Origin: Clitopilus passeckerianus
Taxonomy: Eukaryota; Basidiomycota; Agaricomycetes; Agaricales; Entolomataceae
Direction of reading: 5' to 3'
Assembly (NCBI GenBank): GCA_944990035.1
Contig: CALYLX010000142.1
Coordinates: forward strand, 992,001 to 1,056,000
DNA: 64,000 bases
Numbering within the stretch: the first letter of the stretch is position 1; each line of letters starts with the position of its first letter. Shown here piece by piece: positions 32,972 to 45,449 of the stretch. Below the pieces are notes generated by a model, which did not search any database, was not told where the DNA came from, and worked only from the letters and a program-made list of their open reading frames with translations. The position numbers and the translations under genes were made by a program.

Positions 32972-34224
32972 TCATCGTCCGAGCAATATATAGCTGAGTA
33001 TCCCAGCCACGAATGCTCCTGTGGCTACCCCAGCCAATTCTAGATGTCGTCTCTGAACTGACTCCTGCTGTATGGATATCCTGGTTCCTGCAACCTCGTC
33101 CACACTCTCCTTCTCTACCTCCCTGATCACCTCTTTGATTAATGTTGGACCCGACACCCGTTCAGAAATGTCCTTGGCAAAATCAGAAAGTAGCCTCTCC
33201 TGAGCGGCGAACTTGACTCCGATCTCCTTCAGACTGGCATCCAGCTTCGTATCCGTCTCCCTGGTTAACAACTCCACCTTCTCCTCAAACGTCGCAGCCA
33301 ATCTCTTCCTCTTCCACGGCTCCACGAACAGTATTGCCGTTACAAAAACCAGCATGTTCAGCCCCAAAGCCGCAAGGGACCCATAAGTCGAAGCGCTTCT
33401 GATCTTGTCCGACCAAACCTGCTCTTCATGATACCGATCTAAAATCGTACGCATGAGCCTGCTGAACTCCTTCTCCACAGCATTCTCAGTCTCCTCGACT
33501 CTGCGCTTTGCACTCGTTTCGGCTTGCTCTAGGAGTTGGTCTTCCCGAACAATTGTGGTGAAATGGCTGACGTCGGTGTCTGTCCAGCTGGATTTGCGAG
33601 AGAGAAGGTTATTAACTTCCTGCTGGGAACGAGAGCGTCGGGCTACGGCTTCTTCATAAGCTTTCTTCGCTTCGCGGGAGGCCTGGCGTTCTTTATTGAT
33701 ACGTAGTTCTGTAATCATGCTACTGCTTTAGTGACTGTATATGAAGTAGAAGAACTGGGCTGACCTTGAGCCACCACCGCTTTCTTCAAAGCGTCAATTT
33801 CTTCATAACCAGTGACTCTGTTCAGGTGCACGCCCAGCTGCGAGAAGGACGTCTTTGTATGTGCAGTGAATTCATCGGCTTTCGCCCTGAATTTGAGAGC
33901 AGCGAGATCAGTCCATCCCCGTACGCGCTCTTTCACCCTTTCTCTAACTTCTTCAAGCTGTTGCCTATGGTTTAGACCATCTTTGAAGGAGGAATTATCT
34001 GTTTCCGGAAGGGTGAATTGCGTTTCTTGACTGACGTTGCTCTCCGACCGATTAGACGCATCCGAGGCAGGCTGGTCATCAACTTGTGTCGCCGAGGGTT
34101 CTTTGGGGTCCTTGGGCTCCTGAGTAGGGGGATTAGGTCGTTCTAGCGGTGGTATATTCCATCTCGATGCAGATGTCGAGAAATAGCGACGTGCCAGAGG
34201 TCTCGGCAAAGAGGCCCTCAGCAT
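32972..34224 (-). CDS. SHE9: SHE9/MDM33-like mitochondrial inner-membrane protein
   Basis: One intron (33709-33764) gives 398 residues. The ATG at 34224 begins a classic mitochondrial presequence (MLRASLPRPLARRYFSTSAS). A Pro/Ser-rich linker precedes the coiled-coil core: AYEEAVARRSRSQQEVNNLL, TDTDVSHFTTIVREDQLLEQ and RYHEEQVWSDKIRSASTYGS. A membrane helix (LAALGLNMLVFVTAILFV) follows, with a second near the C-terminus (FVAGILSYILLG). Yeast She9/Mdm33 shapes inner-membrane architecture and fission, with both membrane ends flanking matrix coiled coils; the same topology fits here. Upstream in-frame codons lack an ATG. Confidence 0.92.
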
Positions 34225-34582
34225 TCCAGTAAGAGCAGTGAACAACCCAGAACGAACCCCGACTCGGGATATTGCGGCCGGTTTCAAGCTTTAGGATAGT
34301 GTGGATAACATTTGAACAATGAACGCAAGCAAGAGTCGAGGAAAAAATCTCTATTCTTTCCGGGAATGAAGAGTCTACATGATGCACATACTCCTTTACT
34401 AGGATATAGTAGTATGCAACAATGTACTAGGTAAGACTAAATAAAAATTGAGAGGTGGCGTAAGTGTAAGTATGGGAAACCCGTCTAAAAAGAGAAAAAA
34501 TATGTAGCGGGGAATGCAGTGCCATGTGCAAGAGGTATCATCAAATAAATCATTAAAGTTCTCCAGGAATGTCAGTAGTCCT
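34225..34582. other. Spacer between reductase 3' end and SHE9 start
   Basis: 358 bases, AT-rich. It holds the SHE9 promoter and the reductase 3' untranslated region. No ORF with support. Confidence 0.4.
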
Positions 34583-36953
34583 TTAACTCCAGACATCGAG
34601 GAGGAGCCTTGACCTCTCCTTGAGAAGCTTGACTTCGGCGGCACCTTCAACGGCGCCTGAGCCACCCTTGGCCTCACCAAGAATCTTGGCAAAGGTCTCC
34701 TCGACCTGCTTGCTCATGTTCTTGGCCTCACCGCAAATGTACACGTATCCCTTTCCGTTGAGGATGGCATCAGCGATGTGCTCTCGGTCGTCCCAGAGCA
34801 AGTCTTGGACGTAGATCTTACCACCATCAGGCTTGAACTTCTCACGAGAGAAGGAGTTGTGCATGGTGAATTTGCCCTGGAGCTCCTTGGCGTACTCATC
34901 CCATTCACCCTTGTACAGGAAATCTTCGTCTGATCGCCTGCAGCCGTAGAACAACGAGATGCGGCCCCAGTCATTAAGAGCATCAGGTCCATTCTTCTCG
35001 ATTGAGCGGCGAGCGAGGGCAACACGTTCCTGGACGAAGCCACGGAAGGGGGCAACACCCTGCAAAAATATCTTGAGTAAATGCATCTAATTCAACCAGG
35101 GCAGATGTACTTACAGTACCAGGACCAATCATGATGACTGGGCTCTTGGGGTTAGTTGGCAGCCTGAAGGTCGAGCGGCGGACGTGGATGGGTGACTTGT
35201 AAACAGTGTCCTGCTTATATGCGCCACGAGGACCTTCGATGGCGTAGTAAGGCATAGAGACTGATGCTGGGTCGGCGTTTGCACCAGCAAGAGGAACGCT
35301 CTCGCCGTTAGCAGCAGCCTTAAGGTTAAGCAGGAAGTTGGAACCGACACCATAGACCCACTTCTGGTTGACCTGCTCGCTTGGGATGTTCTCGTACTTG
35401 AGAACAACGCAGGTAACGTGAATGCTGCTGGGGTGCAACTTGGGGCTGGAGGAGATGGAGTAGTACCGGGGTTGGAGACGAGGAATGGAGGAGACGATGA
35501 TGTCGAAGGGGATGGACCAGGAAGTGGTGTTGGCCTTGGTTGGGATGACACGCATGTCATTTCCAGCAGCGAGCTGGAGGACTTCACCGAGTTTGAGGCA
35601 ACCCTCGGCAACGACGGCATGGTATTTCTCCTTGTTGGTGTTCAACTCCTTGAGGATAGCCTCCGCGGCAGGGTTGGGTGCGAATTTCGACATCGTGCCG
35701 AGAATCTGACGGCCGGCCACGGCAGAAATGTCAATGTAGTGGCGGAGAGCGGTGGCATAGGTAGTAGGGACAGGGAAAGGAACCTTTGCGAGTGCGGGAT
35801 CGAGTGACTCAATTCCGATGACTGTGTCCTTCTTATCGTAAAGGCCGAGAGCGCAAAGTAGGCGGTCGACTTCAACGTCGGGGTTGGATGGCCAGACACC
35901 AACGTGGTCACCGTGTTGATAGGTGATGCCGGAGCCCTCAATGTTCAATTCGATGTGAACACAGTTACGATCATGTGTTTGCTGGAACAGTTCCCGAGAC
36001 GCCTGGATCGGGGCTGGGTAGGGGTTCTTTGCATCATGAATACCCTTGGTCTTGGTCAGGGCGCGAGCCGAGAGTTCGCCTAAATTAGTTGACGGTCAGC
36101 ATGATGTGTCAAGAACTAGAGGATTTTCAGCATCGAAACTCACCAAGGTAAATCTTATCCTGAGGGTGCGAGTCGAGCTCAGACACAACGAAATCGGCAG
36201 TATCGCCGCCCTGTCCTTCCTCCACACCCATGGCGGTGGCGAAGGCCTCCCACATGCCATCCTTCCACTCCAGGTAATCTTCTTCCATACTCTTGTCGTC
36301 GTCACCTTCTCCACGTTCGCCAATGCGAGCTGCACCCATCTTTGTGAGTTTCTCATCAAGGGCTCGGGCGATCAAGTTGTAGTGTTCATAGGTCCTGTTG
36401 CCAAGACCGAAGACGACGTACTTGACGCCTGACAAGTCACGTCCGCCCTTGCTGAACTCGAAGGATTCCTCGTTTATGTTTGACATGAGCTGGACAGCAT
36501 TGTCCGTGGGTTCACCCTCTCCGTAGGTGGCCATCACGAAGAAAACTGCGCAGTCCTCTGGGAGTTCATCGAGGTTCTCAAAGTCGTATTCTTCGGGGTC
36601 GCATACCAGAGATGCGAGACCGAATTTCTGCTTTGCTTCCTTTGCTAGTCGGATAGCATATTCCTCCGCAGTACCGGTTTGTGATCCATAGAATATCACC
36701 AGGCGCTTTTTCTGTGGTTGGCATGTGAATATAAGTACACGTTGGGGTAGAGCCTCGTTGAGTGACTTACGCTCTCCTTCATTTTGGCAATGAAGTCTCT
36801 GGGGTTGCCTGACCCATTCTGGCCCTTTGCTGAGATGGAAGGGGCGGTCTTGGGTTTCGAGGCGGCGAAGAGCTGGTCCCGGAATAGGTATGCAGCAGCT
36901 AAGCCGACACCTAAACCAAGAATAACGATATCCGATGAGGAAGTCGAGGTCAT
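34583..36953 (-). CDS. NADPH-cytochrome P450 reductase
   Basis: Introns 36712-36770, 36080-36143 and 35060-35114 give 730 residues, the usual length. An N-terminal membrane anchor (DIVILGLGVGLAAAYLFRDQ) is followed by the FMN domain (VIFYGSQTGTAEEYAIRLA, FFVMATYGEGEPTDNA, VFGLGNRTYEHYN). The connecting and FAD domain contains RYYSISSSPKLHPSS and HVTCVVLKYENI. The NADPH domain contains MIGPGTGVAPFRGFVQER, FYGCRRSDEDFLY and YVYICGEAKNM, ending LLLDVWS. It passes electrons from NADPH through FAD and FMN to microsomal P450s and other acceptors at the ER. An in-frame ATG at 37016 would add 21 residues before the anchor; the start at 36953 gives the normal family N-terminus. It serves all P450s in the cell, so proximity to the P450 at 55.7 kb is not evidence of a cluster. 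Confidence 0.96.
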
Positions 36954-37543
36954 CTTGGAAGAGAGGAGAGAAGCAGGAAATACTGAGGAAAGAGTCGTAT
37001 CATTTACGTCGGTCATGTTGGTACAAGTGCACGAGGAGAATAATGGACAAGTACCAGTGAGCGCTCAGTGGAAATGGCAATGCCAAATATGAGCTTATAA
37101 GGGCCGCAGCCTTGTTCTTGAGGAAAGAAAAAGAAAAAAGGGAACGGCCGCGCGAGCAGGCAGTAATATAGTAGGAGAAGAGAACAGAGTCTGTTGGACG
37201 TGGCTCGTTACTCGTAAGCTGCCGTGATTGTTACATCCGCATTTTTTCAAACTCGGATCAATTCCCGATTTGCACCAATCTGACGGCTTGCTATCACTTT
37301 CCTAGCAACTCATCGTTCCTCATGTATCTACTCGTTGTAACCTTAAGCACGGCCGTTGTCGTCAGTTCAAGCTTGCTCAATTTCCGGACATTTATCAAGA
37401 CTTTGTAGACTACGTAGAAAGTGGTCGTCCCACTTACGAACCTAAAATGACATTCTCCTGTCCGCTGGCCCCGGTCACGGATGCAACATCGAATCATAGC
37501 CTTCCGCTGTTTCTGCCACTGTGCGGGCTCCACGGCCATCGGC
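36954..37543. other. Reductase promoter region and SET-gene 3' flank
   Basis: On the minus strand a TATAAG sits near 37094, about 80 bases before the upstream reductase ATG at 37016. A purine-rich tract (37121-37142; pyrimidine-rich on the coding strand) lies just beyond it. Pyrimidine-rich tracts and TATA-like sites are common in strongly expressed fungal promoters. The rest is unassigned. Confidence 0.35.
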
Positions 37544-38996
37544 TCATGGTCCTCCAACAATCGCCATTTCTCGGGTTCCGAAGGCTGGATGACTGCGAGG
37601 ATTAGAAACATATCCTTTCATCTGCCGAATCTCGTCACTATCCATGCCCAGCTCATATCCATACCATTCAATTGCTAGCTCGGACCACAATTTCACCGCC
37701 GGCGGACTAAAATAATGATGAGAATGGTAGTACTCAACATCGCAACATGAAATGATCAGCGATGACCTACTTGGTATGTGCGGCCGCTATCCAAGCGGCG
37801 TCTGCTGCTAACCTTCCTCTTTCACTCGTGTAGCCTTCGAGATCACCTATCCGCCAAATTCGCCGGGCGATCTCTATGGCGTTGGATCCACTAGTCGATC
37901 CACTCCCCCAACTTGAAAGCTTTTGATATAGGCCGGCGATCTCAGTGAGCCTCTGATCGGACGCCTTCGACTCCACCTCCGGAAGTGAACAGACGTTGCA
38001 GGAGCATGGAAATCCGTATTGCTGTTGCAAATAAGCCCTGGGGCCGTTTCAGCGACGATCCGGACGATTCGAAACAACAACGCCACCGCACCTTCGTTCA
38101 GCTCTGGGACGTTTCGTGTCGGTGTAGGTCGTTAACAACTCCTATGAGTGCCGCCAAGTGAGTAAACCGGAGGCGAAAATGTGGGGTCTATTGATTCAAA
38201 TCTCACCTCTCCAAGTTTGATATCTTTTAAAGCATGAACAACGAGTACCTGATCTCGATTCCGCCAAGAGTAAACGGCATTGAATGCTCTTGAACAACCA
38301 TGGTTCAAACGCGCCATCCGGGGGAAGATACCAACATCCTCGCCCGCTGCCACGGCATTCGTTTGAAATATTGCTAGTGCAACTTCGTCTGGGTGCTTTG
38401 CGGGGTCAAGGTGCTCCGGAAAGTTGACATAAGAAAGGTTGTTGAAAGCTGCGCGGTCGGACGGTTCTGCTTCCCGGAGCAAGCTGGCAATGAGCTTGCT
38501 TGGCGATGTGGTGACTGGGAGATGTGATTTAGTACTCTAAAAACACACAGGGTGGAACTGAACATACCCGAGCTAGGAACGATGAAGAGTGGTTTTTCTC
38601 GTATAAGCAATTGTCCCCTCTAGTTTGACGCGAATGTCAGGCATTGGTTGCAGAGAATGCGAGGAGAATCGAACCTTGATTGGCTTAGTAGCAACAAGGC
38701 CCATCCCTTTGCCAGGTATTTTGGCTACTTTGAAAGGCTCATCCAAGTCTCCAGAAGCTATTGAAACATTTCCACGGCCGGTTGACCAATATCGGGCTCC
38801 AGCAAATAGTGCCAGCAAACAAACAAGCCCGAGAAGTAACCTTGTACCAGACTAAGTCAATCTATGGTTCAGTCTGTTTGGTCAAAGTAGTGACGTTCTT
38901 TCTCACCAAGGTCCTCTCGTTACGCGTCGTTCCGTCTTTTGACGTGCTCGACGCCTGGGTTAATGGCCCACCAGCTTTGCGTTGTCGTACTGGCAT
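37544..38996 (-). CDS. SET-domain protein with N-terminal membrane anchor
   Basis: Six introns (38852-38906, 38620-38674, 38515-38567, 38142-38206, 38038-38091, 37707-37770) give 368 residues. After a 33-residue basic N-terminus comes a hydrophobic helix (LLLGLVCLLALFAG). The SET region follows: PFKVAKIPGKGMGLVATKPI, then RMARLNHGCSRAFNAVYSWR (the NHxCxxN-type SAM/substrate motif) and ELLTTYTD. A post-SET Cys cluster (YGFPCSCNVC) and a helical C-terminus (VKLWSELAIEWYGYELGMDS) complete it. The layout resembles fungal SMYD/SET5-like lysine methyltransferases that often modify histones or ribosomal proteins. The membrane anchor is unusual for a nuclear enzyme and suggests an ER or other membrane location. 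The target is unknown. Confidence 0.83.
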
Positions 38997-39875
38997 GAGA
39001 TCATCTAGCAGACCCCGCGTCGTAGGTTAGACGCCGTTTGCTGATGAGACCATGTGTGGATCCCTTCTTCCCACCACTTCGTTCTGGAACCTGAATACGA
39101 AATGGTTAACTCGTCTAGACCCCAGTGCCAGCTCATTTGAAGCTATACGCGAACGATACTTATCTGCGTCTCCCTTCGGTCTAGAACTCCTGGAGCTGCA
39201 ATTCATCAAGCAGCCATGTTGCGGAGGCTGATGTCAAATTCCTCAACCATCTGGCCTGCAACACGTTACACTCCTAGTAGATGGTTATACAAAACGAGAA
39301 CATATGAATATTGCACGCTAGGCCCTACTAGTATTCGTGCATCGGGTGACTCCAGAGAATGGCATTCATCATGTCCAGTTCAATACCGACGCTCTCCAAG
39401 ATGCTGCGTGCAAGGCTTTGGGAGTAGCTTGCTGCTCCTCAATGATGAAGATTGACGAAGGTGAGTATTGGTCCTGTCACACTTTCTACTCACCCAGAAT
39501 CCCGTTCAAGGTTGAGCCCCTGTTGCAGGCCATTTCCATTAACTTGAAGTTTGCAGGCTGTTTGCATACAGGCCCGAGTCCCTGCCCCAAGCTGACCTGC
39601 CTTCAAACTCCGTCTCTGTGTCTAGGCAAAGAGTAGTAGCACGTGTGTTCTACAATCCAACTCCATCCTAGGCTTTTAGTGGATCATGGTTAGCGCGAGA
39701 ATAAGAGAACAAACGGGTACATACGTTAGTGTGTGCACAGTTTCCGGCACGCCTGAATTATAACCTTGGAATTCTTCAAGCTGGCGGTAGTCATTGTGAA
39801 GTCTTCAGGTTAATCGGGCAACTATAAAGCTTGCCTGAGAGTATCGGTCGAGTCTGATTGTCTGTTAGATCCCGT

Positions 39876-39965
39876 GTTGGAAGTGAATACATAATCATGG
39901 AGGACATAGCTGACGCGATGAACTTACGGAACCTGTTGGCCCTCTATTGACAAAGCTTTGTGAAT
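39876..39965 (+). repeat. Duplicated kinase fragment, copy A
   Basis: Nearly the same sequence recurs in direct orientation at 40858-40945, including an identical core encoding SEYIIMEDIADAM. The few differences include small indels. It is a diverged partial duplication of the kinase relic. Confidence 0.85.
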
Positions 39966-40550
39966 GGTTGCGATGGCGTTGTCAGTTCCATGTAGAGGCT
40001 GATCTGTACGTTCTACTGGAGGATGCTGCAACCCGGCTGAGTCAGAAAGAAGAGTTGTATGTAGCAGGTTGTGTAGCTGAACCGGTCCTCAGCTCATATG
40101 TTTGCCAGAGATCTGGTGGTCACTGAATAGTGTTATCCCGTGATTCGAAGGTAGCCCGTCATACGAAAGCCATCTGGAGCAATAGGTGGTTTGCTGAGCT
40201 TTTCATGTCCTAAGGAGGCGTAGTACAAAGTGCTTACCCACCGTCAATATGTTCATCCTGAGGAGGGGCAAGGTGAACTGTTCGGAGATCATTGACCGCC
40301 GAGTTTGTGGGTATTTGAGCCCATGCCTCAGCACGGTGCGCCTAAAGTATACACGCATTTGTTGATTTCGGCTCACAATCTCGTGGTTGAAAGCAGACCA
40401 CGGTCAGCGAAAGAACAAATGGATGCCCAGAGTTGCCTGGTCACTGCTTGAGAGCTGGAGCGGAGAATTGAAGACTCGGAGTCTTGCTGAGTTATGCTGC
40501 TTATAGAAAAGCCAATTATTGACTTCCGGTCAAGATGCTATGCTCATGAA

Positions 40551-40605
40551 GTTATTCGTTCGAGAGATCTGTGCAAGTGTTGACTGAACGGCATCACATC
40601 CGCGA
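40551..40605 (+). repeat. Duplicated kinase fragment, second matching block
   Basis: This block (from TTATTCGT through CTGTGCAA to CACATCCGC) recurs with small gaps at about 41181-41230. The order of blocks in the two copies is the same, so 39.88-40.61 kb looks like a second, more decayed copy of 40.86-41.23 kb. Confidence 0.6.
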
Positions 40606-42133
40606 AAGAAACAAACATGTACAAAATTTGGGCTCAAATTGGAAGGACCCTTTATGTCAACTGTCCTTTATTATAATAGATTTTGCCTTTGTTTTGACGA
40701 CGGGAGAACAGCAATTGCTCGAAACCCCTGCCTTCCGTTAGCTGGCCCACCGCGACTCACTACTGCCAGCAAGGTTGCAACCATGGAATTCGTCAAAGAC
40801 GTCCTCGATATTCCTGTTCTGCGCGTATGCGGCTGGGCTAGTGACGATACGAACCCAGTTGGAAGCGAATACATAATCATGGAGGACATAGCTGACGCGA
40901 TGAGCTTACGGATCTGTTGGCCACTTATTGACAAAGCTTTGTGAATGTCGAAATGGCTTTTGCAAAAGTTGTGTTCTCCCCGATGGGGAGTATCTACTTC
41001 AAGGAGGGTGTTTCCGAGGAGCTCCAGCGGCAGCCGCTATTCTGGGGTGGTGACGATAACCTGGATTCAAACTTGAAGCTTCAAGCTGCTGCACACAAGT
41101 ATCGGGTCGGGCCAGTCGCAGATAGGATCTGGTGGAGAAATGGGCGAGATTCGCTGAATATTGACTTCGGTCCATTTATGAATTATTCGTCACTCTGTGC
41201 AAAGTTAACTGAAAGGTCACATCCGCAGGGCCAGACACACTATCTTATTGCCAAGCTGCCATCCGAGCCGAACTGGAGTGGTTGAATAGCCCTCTAGCTG
41301 ACCTTCAACTTTACCGACAACCTCCGTTTTACCCAAAGAAGATGCACCAATCAATTCTTGAGAATTGGGTGCTTACCTCTGGTAATCCCAGAAACTGATA
41401 AGACCGACGCTGTGGCATCCCGACTTCGGCGAGGCAAATCTCATGGTGTCCCCAAGTCAGTCATCGACTGGCAACACGCCGTTACCGCTCCTTATTGCTT
41501 TCAAGCCGGGTTTCCTACCATTTTGGCCTAAGAAGGAGGTCTCCTTCCGATCCCAAAAGGGGACATACTACCCAAACTTCCTGAGGACTTCGAAATGATG
41601 AACCAGGAGCAGCAGATTATCGTGCGCCGACATCATCGCCTCATTTTCCGACAAACGGCCTATGAGAGGCGCTTGGCTCAGGAAGGCCCATCTAGATTCA
41701 AAGTCATTGGTTTGCCTCAGGCTCATATTCTGTCATGGTTCCTTACTATGCCCTACGTTGCTGGGGCGATTGAACTCCCGAACTTTTGACATCTCTCATC
41801 GTGGTCTACGACTATTGGGATGTACCTGCTGTTGAGCGAGGCTCCACATGCCCTATCAAATTTTCGAAGACTGAGATCGAGGAGTTGAAGGAGATGATAA
41901 CGCGGTCAAAGCATTACCAGACGCGTGTTGAAGAGCTCACTGCGAAGTTGGGAGTTGGTGGGGATGGCCTCGTCTCTTTATCAGATTCGAGGACACCAAC
42001 ACAAAATGTGCAGCTGCTGAGCGAGATTGGGATGAATCTGAGGCTGGCGGCCCGTTTCCTTTCAAAGACGGACAGCATTCCTTCTTCCTCTCATAATATG
42101 TGGGAGGATAGCTTAGGAGCAGCTGCATACTAG

Positions 42134-42734
42134 ATGATATTTTGTAGAGAGTATCACTTAGGCCAATACATGTACGGGAAAATATCACCTTGTGCGAGTA
42201 CCCAGCGGTGCTCTTCCTTTAGCACGCTCTTGTGGAAGTGGGGCTCAATGCTTGAACGTCGCCTCCCCCATAGCCCTTTGTACAACAATGCTACCCTCGA
42301 GCAAAATGAGCAAGTCGTGGCCTATATCGAGGGCTGCTGATTGGTCGCAAGGTCATCTGCTCTGCTAGACGCCAGGGTTATCGGCAAGTGCATGTCGGAC
42401 TCCATGATCATGTAAGTTATGCCGAAACCTTCTGTAGCCGGCCATCTCAACGTTCTTGGAGGTTTACCCTTTACAATCACCTTCGAGTGTGGTGAACACT
42501 ACCCCGGTTGAGCATCGAGACGTTTGTGGTGACGGAAGAGGCCATACTTTCCCTCATTCCCGGCCCACTATCTCTACCCAGCCAGGAAATTTTATTCTCG
42601 CTCCTAAAGTCTAATGCTACTCGACATTTCACGGCAAACGTCAAGTTTCAACAGCTACAATATCGCCCGCACTTTAAGCAGAATCTTCTGAACCATAAAC
42701 AACCCCACCTCCTTGCTCAGCAAACTTAGACGCC
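42134..42734. other. Spacer upstream of the BOR1-like gene
   Basis: 600 bases after the kinase relic. No coding text is recognised. The 3' part must contain the BOR1-like promoter. Confidence 0.35.
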
Positions 42735-45020
42735 ATGTCAGAACAACCGACTTCAACGTCCAGACCTCTCTCCAACCTCTCTCACCGCCCATCTGTTGTC
42801 ACCACATCTAATGACATAGAAACACGAAACGTTGCTGCTACAGCAACACCTAATCCACGTTCGGACTCTGGGACAACTCGAGCGCAAGGTGGTCGTGAAG
42901 AGCCCTCTGCCATTTCCTCCGCAACTGCATCGGTCACTCTCCGAGCCGGTGCGAATGCCAGGAAACCTAGAAGAAGAGGCATTTTAGGATGGGTTTTGAG
43001 TTTGGGAGCTGGTATCATTGGGGACATGCGTGCTCGTGTCCCATGGTATATCAGTGATTGGACGGATGCATGGAATTATCGCGTCGTTCCAGCTACAGCG
43101 CTGATATTTTTCGCCAAGTAAGTTCCCAGTCGAACCCCATATTCTTCGTCCGCTGACGCACTTTTTTCTTCCCAGTGTACTCCCAGGAATCGCTTTCTCC
43201 CTAGACCTCATTGAAACGACAGCACAGTATGGAGTTGCTGAGGTCCTTCTATCCTCCTTCATGGCTGCCTTCATATTCTCCGTCTTTGGTGCTCAGCCTC
43301 TTACTATTGCTGGTGTTACGGGTAAGCTGGCTTTGTCCTTAGTCCTGGTTCGTTCAGCTCACATATACCTTGGCAAGGTCCTATCACCGTCTTTAACAAG
43401 ACCATTTACGATCTCCTAGAAGGGCGCGATGATGCTCCTAATTACCTACATTTCATCGGATGGGTATACCTGTGGGCGGCTATCTTTCATTGGGCCACTG
43501 CCATCATGAATTGTGAGTATCCACACTTTAGCAACAAACGACCAACTGAACCATGCCAAAGGGTGCAACTTCCTCAAATACGTCACTATTTTCTCTTGCG
43601 ATACCTTCGGCTTCTACGTATCTTGGGTTTACCTGCAATACGGCATACAAGTCCTCACTCGCTCATTCAAAGAATACCCTCCTGATGGCACACCTACCGG
43701 CTCGTTCGTCTCGATCATACTTGCACTTCTAATGCTCGTCACCTCCTTCCTCTTCCAATCCTTATCCCAGAAAACGTTTTTCCACCGACACGTCCGCAGA
43801 TTCTTGGCAGATTATGGGATGCCAATATCACTCATCGCTACTTCCGGTATGGCCTACTGGGGAAGGTTTAATTCAGCCAATCCGACTACTCTACCAATTG
43901 GTGGGGCTTTCCAACCTGCTGGCGGCAGGGAGTGGTTGGTGAGGTTCTGGCAGTTGGATGGGAAATGGGTCGGAATCGCATTGCCGTTTGGGATCGTCCT
44001 TTGGATTCTGTTTTTCTTCGATCATAATGTTTCTGTGAATTTCTGCCCCTTTTCACTCCCCGCTCGCAATTACTGACGCATATGTAGTCTCTGATGGCTC
44101 AAAGTTCCGATTTTCCGCTTCGCAAACCACCAGGTTTCCACTGGGACTTCTTCCTTTTGGGCGTAACTACCTTTATTGCTGGCCTTTTGGGCCTCCCAGC
44201 GCCCAATGGCCTTATTCCTCAAGCTCCCATTCACACGACATCCCTTCTCGTCATGAGCAGACATCCGGTGAAAGAGAAAGATTTCGAAGAGAAGCTACCT
44301 CGACTACCCTCGACGCATCAAAAAGATCCGATTGAAGAACGCGAGAGGATGGAATCTGGAGCAGTTCCACCTGTACTGGAGGTGCCGGCTGGTGTTGTGG
44401 AGCAGAGGGTGTCGAATTTGGCACAAGGTGCCTTGTGCCTTGTGTTGCTTACAGGGCCATTCCTACATGTCCTCAGCTTGATTCCGAGGGGTGTTCTGGC
44501 CGGTTTATTGTGAGTAGACGGATATTTCTCAGAATGCATGACCTAATCTTTCAACAGCTGGTTCATGGGTGCCGACGCGCTTAACGGCAATGGGATTACC
44601 CAGAAGCTATACTATTTCCTCCGTGACAAGACCATGACCCCAGCAGATGAGCCACTTCACAAAGTTCGCAAGTCACGAATAGCACTTTTCGTTGCCGTGC
44701 AGCTCATAGGCTTTGGTGCAACTTTTGCAATCACTCAAACTATCGGTCAGTTTGATCAACGTTTAATTCGTTTAAGGTGCATGTGAATTGATAGGAGCAT
44801 ATACTACATAGCTGCTATCGGGTTCCCCGTGATCATTATGCTTCTCCTGCCACTGAGAATTTACCTGATTCCTCGGCTTCCATTCACCAAAGAGGAACTG
44901 GCGATACTTGACAGGCCGACGGCTTCTCCATTTGTGAGTTCTCGTGGGCTAATTATGCTTGGAAGGTTGACGCTCATGCACGTTCATCAGACGATGGAAT
45001 CAGTCGGTGGCACCTTGTGA
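42735..45020 (+). CDS. BOR1: BOR1-like anion (borate/bicarbonate) transporter
   Basis: Introns 43118-43175, 43322-43377, 43513-43561, 44035-44087, 44510-44557, 44746-44811 and 44934-44990 give 632 residues. After a Ser/Thr-rich cytosolic N-terminus the protein has about a dozen membrane helices in the SLC4 arrangement. Diagnostic blocks are FSVFGAQPLTIAGVTGPITV, GFYVSWVYLQYGIQ, LRKPPGFHWDFFLLG, GLLGLPAPNGLIPQAPIHT and LIPRGVLAGLFWFMG. The C-terminus ends shortly after LPFTKEELAILDRPTASPF, with a small terminal exon. Fungal SLC4 proteins such as yeast Bor1 export borate at the plasma membrane; bicarbonate transport is not excluded by sequence. Confidence 0.94.
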
Positions 45021-45449
45021 AGAGAATAGAAAGCTCTACCACAGTATAGATACCTATCACTCTCGACTTTTCATCCAGCTTTCAATAGGATTGTATTTCT
45101 ATGACCACGGATAACAGACCAGGAACCCGCGAAAGTTTTCCGGGGCCGAGTACGAACTCTGACATCGTTCGACTTGATACCTAGATTTTTGTGTATCAGA
45201 TAAAGAATATACATCTATACACAGCGCTTAATCGACCAACTTCGGCCTTAGAAATCAACAACTCCTCTGCACGGCACGGGGGATGTCAGTTCATGGGAAC
45301 ATTTACCGACGTTCCATCTGCATCATAAATGCTTCTGGGCCTGGACAATAAATACCCAGTTGATCCTTGGGCTCGAGTCAGGTTACGCCCTTCGGTCTTC
45401 CTCCACCTCCCCGAGCCACAGGACATTTCCTTCTTGTGTATTGTATTCA
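45021..45449. other. Promoter region of the histidine-phosphatase-like gene
   Basis: 429 bases with no supported ORF. It must contain the 3' end of the BOR1-like transcript and the promoter of the next gene. Confidence 0.35.

Larger units (their letters stand above)
39233..42133 (+). pseudogene. Decayed APH-family (aminoglycoside phosphotransferase-like) kinase
   Basis: Pieces of an agaricomycete APH/AIM9-like kinase appear in order but with broken frames: YTPSRWLY (about 39268), HHVQFNTDALQDAACKALGV (about 39366-39425), FDDGRTAIARNP through GPPRLTTASKVATMEFV and VGSEYIIMEDIA (40690-40900), AFAKVVFSPMGSIYFKEGVS (40948 onward), VIDWQHAVTAPYCFQAGFP (41461-41515), and RHHRLIFRQTAYERRLAQEG with a Glu-rich tail to 42133. 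Frame changes occur between pieces, and a TAA at 41529-41531 interrupts the segment after the VIDWQHA block. About 1.2 kb separates pieces two and three and contains duplicated fragments of the middle. Functional members bind ATP in a protein-kinase-like fold, with the VIDWQ Asp coordinating Mg; the substrates are unknown. The copy is not translatable as it stands. Confidence 0.72.
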
